From an uncultured Eubacteriales bacterium (GTDB lineage: Bacteria; Bacillota; Clostridia; Oscillospirales; Acutalibacteraceae): a DNA stretch of 7,226 bases. The translations under genes and the position numbers were made by a program. This document shows positions 6,116-7,226 of this stretch, piece after piece. Position 1 is the stretch's first letter; each line of letters begins with the position of its first letter. The notes beneath the pieces were generated by a model. It saw nothing but the letters and a program-made list of their open reading frames with translations. It made no database searches and was not told the origin of the DNA. The DNA is taken from NCBI GenBank assembly GCA_900320925.1, contig ONUD01000094.1:1-7226 (forward strand), read 5' to 3'.

Positions 6116-7225
6116 TTATCGTGTGACAGTGACATCAAAGTATTTTTTGGTAATATTGTTGTTGCTGTCTTTGGCTTTCACACAGATGTTGTAAGTGGAA
6201 ACTTTAGCAGGTCTGACAATGATGGAAGAGGTGGACTTGTAATCCTGTACGGTCGTCCACTTGGTGTCATAGTCTTTCTTGTAGTAAACGGCATAGTTGT
6301 AATAACCTGAACCACCCGATGCAGACGCTTTGACGGTCACAATCTGGTCAAGCTTGATAGAAGTGGCAGAAATGGTAGATTTGTTTTCAAGAGGGGCAGT
6401 GACGGTGACGTTAAAGTACTCTTTCGCAACCGTACCGGCAGCATCCTTGACTTTGACACAAACCTCATATTTAGCATTTTTAGCAGGCTTAATTGTAACT
6501 TTGGCATTCGTTTTAAAACCCTGTGCGGTTGTCCATTTTTTATCAGTGGTTTTCTTGTAGTAAACCGCATACGTATAGGCACCTGTACCGCCCTTGCCGG
6601 AAGCCGTCACGGTAACAGTATTGCCCAAAGCTACTGTGTTGGAGGAAAGCTTGGAAGTATTGGTCAGTTTATTGGCCACGGCAACCGTAAAGTCCTTATT
6701 GGCAATATGTCCCTTGGTATCCTTTGCCTTGACACGGACAATATAATCTGTTGCCTTTTTAGGAGTGACTTTAGCCGTGATGGTTTTGGCATAATCCTGT
6801 GCCTTGCACCAGTTGGTATCCGTCTTTTTCTTGTAGTAGACCGCATATTGATAGGTCGGGAAGCCGCCCGAAGCCGCACCGCTGAGCGTGAGAGAATCCC
6901 CGAGTACGGCTTTGGCAGAGGAAATTGTGGACTGGTTAACGAGTTTGTCGGCAATGGTGAGCTTGATGGTCTGAGAAGCAGACTTGCCGGCGGAATCTTT
7001 GACATTCACGGTGATCGCTGTCATATTTTTGGAAGCAATCTTGATATCAGCCGTTCCCTTGGGCTGTCCGGAAACAAGAGAAGCTGTATCGGCAGAAGCA
7101 CTGAATGTATAGTTACCATTGCCGCCCTTGGCATTGAAGGTCAATTGAATGGTATCGCCCACACAAACATTTTTGGATGAAACCGTTGTCTTGGACACGA
7201 GCGGTTCGGTATCGGAGAGTACCAA
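6116..7225 (-). CDS. Secreted or surface protein with triple-tyrosine-type repeats, C-terminal part
   Basis: This is the last 369 codons of a larger protein; the frame is open through the right edge, so the leading codon (TTG) is read as an internal leucine and not as a start. The visible part is four tandem beta-sandwich-like repeats. Repeats 2-4 (residues 93-184, 185-276, 277-368) each carry GG..YxYAVYYKK, a following W (W139, W231, W323), an aromatic-ending Q-x-[YF], then a run like vkvKD..g...K.[YF].V. The YAVYYKK words recur at exactly 92 residues. Repeat 1 (about 7-92) keeps the GGxGxYt turn but lacks YAVYYKK. This matches the triple-tyrosine-motif repeats often found at the ends of extracellular proteins in Ruminococcus-like bacteria, where they may act as spacers or binding modules. 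The protein ends right after the last repeat (DVTVTR), with no LPXTG signal, dockerin or membrane helix, so anchoring, if any, is N-terminal. The catalytic or binding part and the signal peptide lie off the window. Confidence 0.8.
   Translation of the reverse strand: MVLSDTEPLVSKTTVSSKNVCVGDTIQLTFNAKGGNGNYTFSASADTASLVSGQPKGTADIKIASKNMTAITVNVKDSAGKSASQTIKLTIADKLVNQSTISSAKAVLGDSLTLSGAASGGFPTYQYAVYYKKKTDTNWCKAQDYAKTITAKVTPKKATDYIVRVKAKDTKGHIANKDFTVAVANKLTNTSKLSSNTVALGNTVTVTASGKGGTGAYTYAVYYKKTTDKKWTTAQGFKTNAKVTIKPAKNAKYEVCVKVKDAAGTVAKEYFNVTVTAPLENKSTISATSIKLDQIVTVKASASGGSGYYNYAVYYKKDYDTKWTTVQDYKSTSSIIVRPAKVSTYNICVKAKDSNNNITKKYFDVTVTR
6122..7207 (-). repeat. Four tandem protein repeats in the surface protein
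   Basis: In DNA terms the units are about 6950-7207 (repeat 1, divergent), 6674-6949, 6398-6673 and 6122-6397. The codons for the YYKK motif give a shared 14-base word (ttcttgtagtaaac on the plus strand) at 6276-6289 and 6552-6565, and with one change (ttcttgtagtagac) at 6828-6841. The spacing is 276 bases both times, that is 92 codons. Identity outside the motif is only moderate, which points to old duplication and not recent copying. Confidence 0.85.
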
Positions 7226-7226
7226 T

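Noticed and set aside
7223..7225. TTG as the real start of the repeat protein
   Set aside because: The frame is open to the window edge, there is no room to see a ribosome binding site, and a secreted protein would need a signal peptide, which is absent here; it is an internal codon.

Overview
The window looks like an ordinary chromosomal stretch of a Gram-positive, Firmicutes/Clostridia-type bacterium, most likely a Ruminococcus-like member of the Oscillospirales. The grounds are strong AGGAGG-type ribosome binding sites, A/T-rich sigma-A-like promoters, U-tailed hairpin terminators, a Clostridia-style ECF sigma factor and 92-residue triple-tyrosine surface repeats of a kind I associate with Ruminococcus. 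The genus is an inference from protein style and has not been tested by a search.

Layout, left to right. (1) 1-192, minus: the N-terminal 64 codons of an ECF-type sigma factor, cut by the window edge and preceded by an ECF-like promoter that suggests autoregulation. (2) 279-1235, minus: a complete L-lactate dehydrogenase with a hairpin terminator next to its stop. (3) 1236-1428: a divergent intergenic region with a candidate ldh promoter on the minus strand and a very good sigma-A promoter for ilvE on the plus strand. (4) 1429-2454, plus: a branched-chain amino acid aminotransferase. (5) 2461-2491: a hairpin terminator shared by the convergent ilvE and ABC genes. (6) 2490-5959, minus: a two-gene operon for a heterodimeric ABC exporter. 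The upstream gene has a degenerate ATP site, the downstream gene has a canonical one, and the two overlap by 4 bases (GTGA). (7) 5960-6115: the operon promoter and the terminator of the next gene. (8) 6116-7225, minus: the C-terminal part of a secreted or surface protein made of four tandem repeats, open at the right edge.

The genes fall into separate transcription units and do not form one obvious pathway. Lactate dehydrogenase regenerates NAD+ from fermentation, IlvE performs the last step of Val/Leu/Ile synthesis (or the first of their degradation), the ABC pair exports an unknown substrate (often drugs or lipids in this family), and the repeat protein probably acts outside the cell. The sigma factor's partners, such as an anti-sigma factor, would lie off the left edge.

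I found no RNA genes, insertion sequences, CRISPR arrays or attachment sites, and no clear sign of a previously undescribed system. The points most worth a second look are the asymmetric ABC ATP sites, the corrected GTG start of the second ABC subunit, the ECF-like promoter, a CxxC in IlvE next to the cofactor phosphate loop, and the exact 92-residue repeat period of the surface protein.
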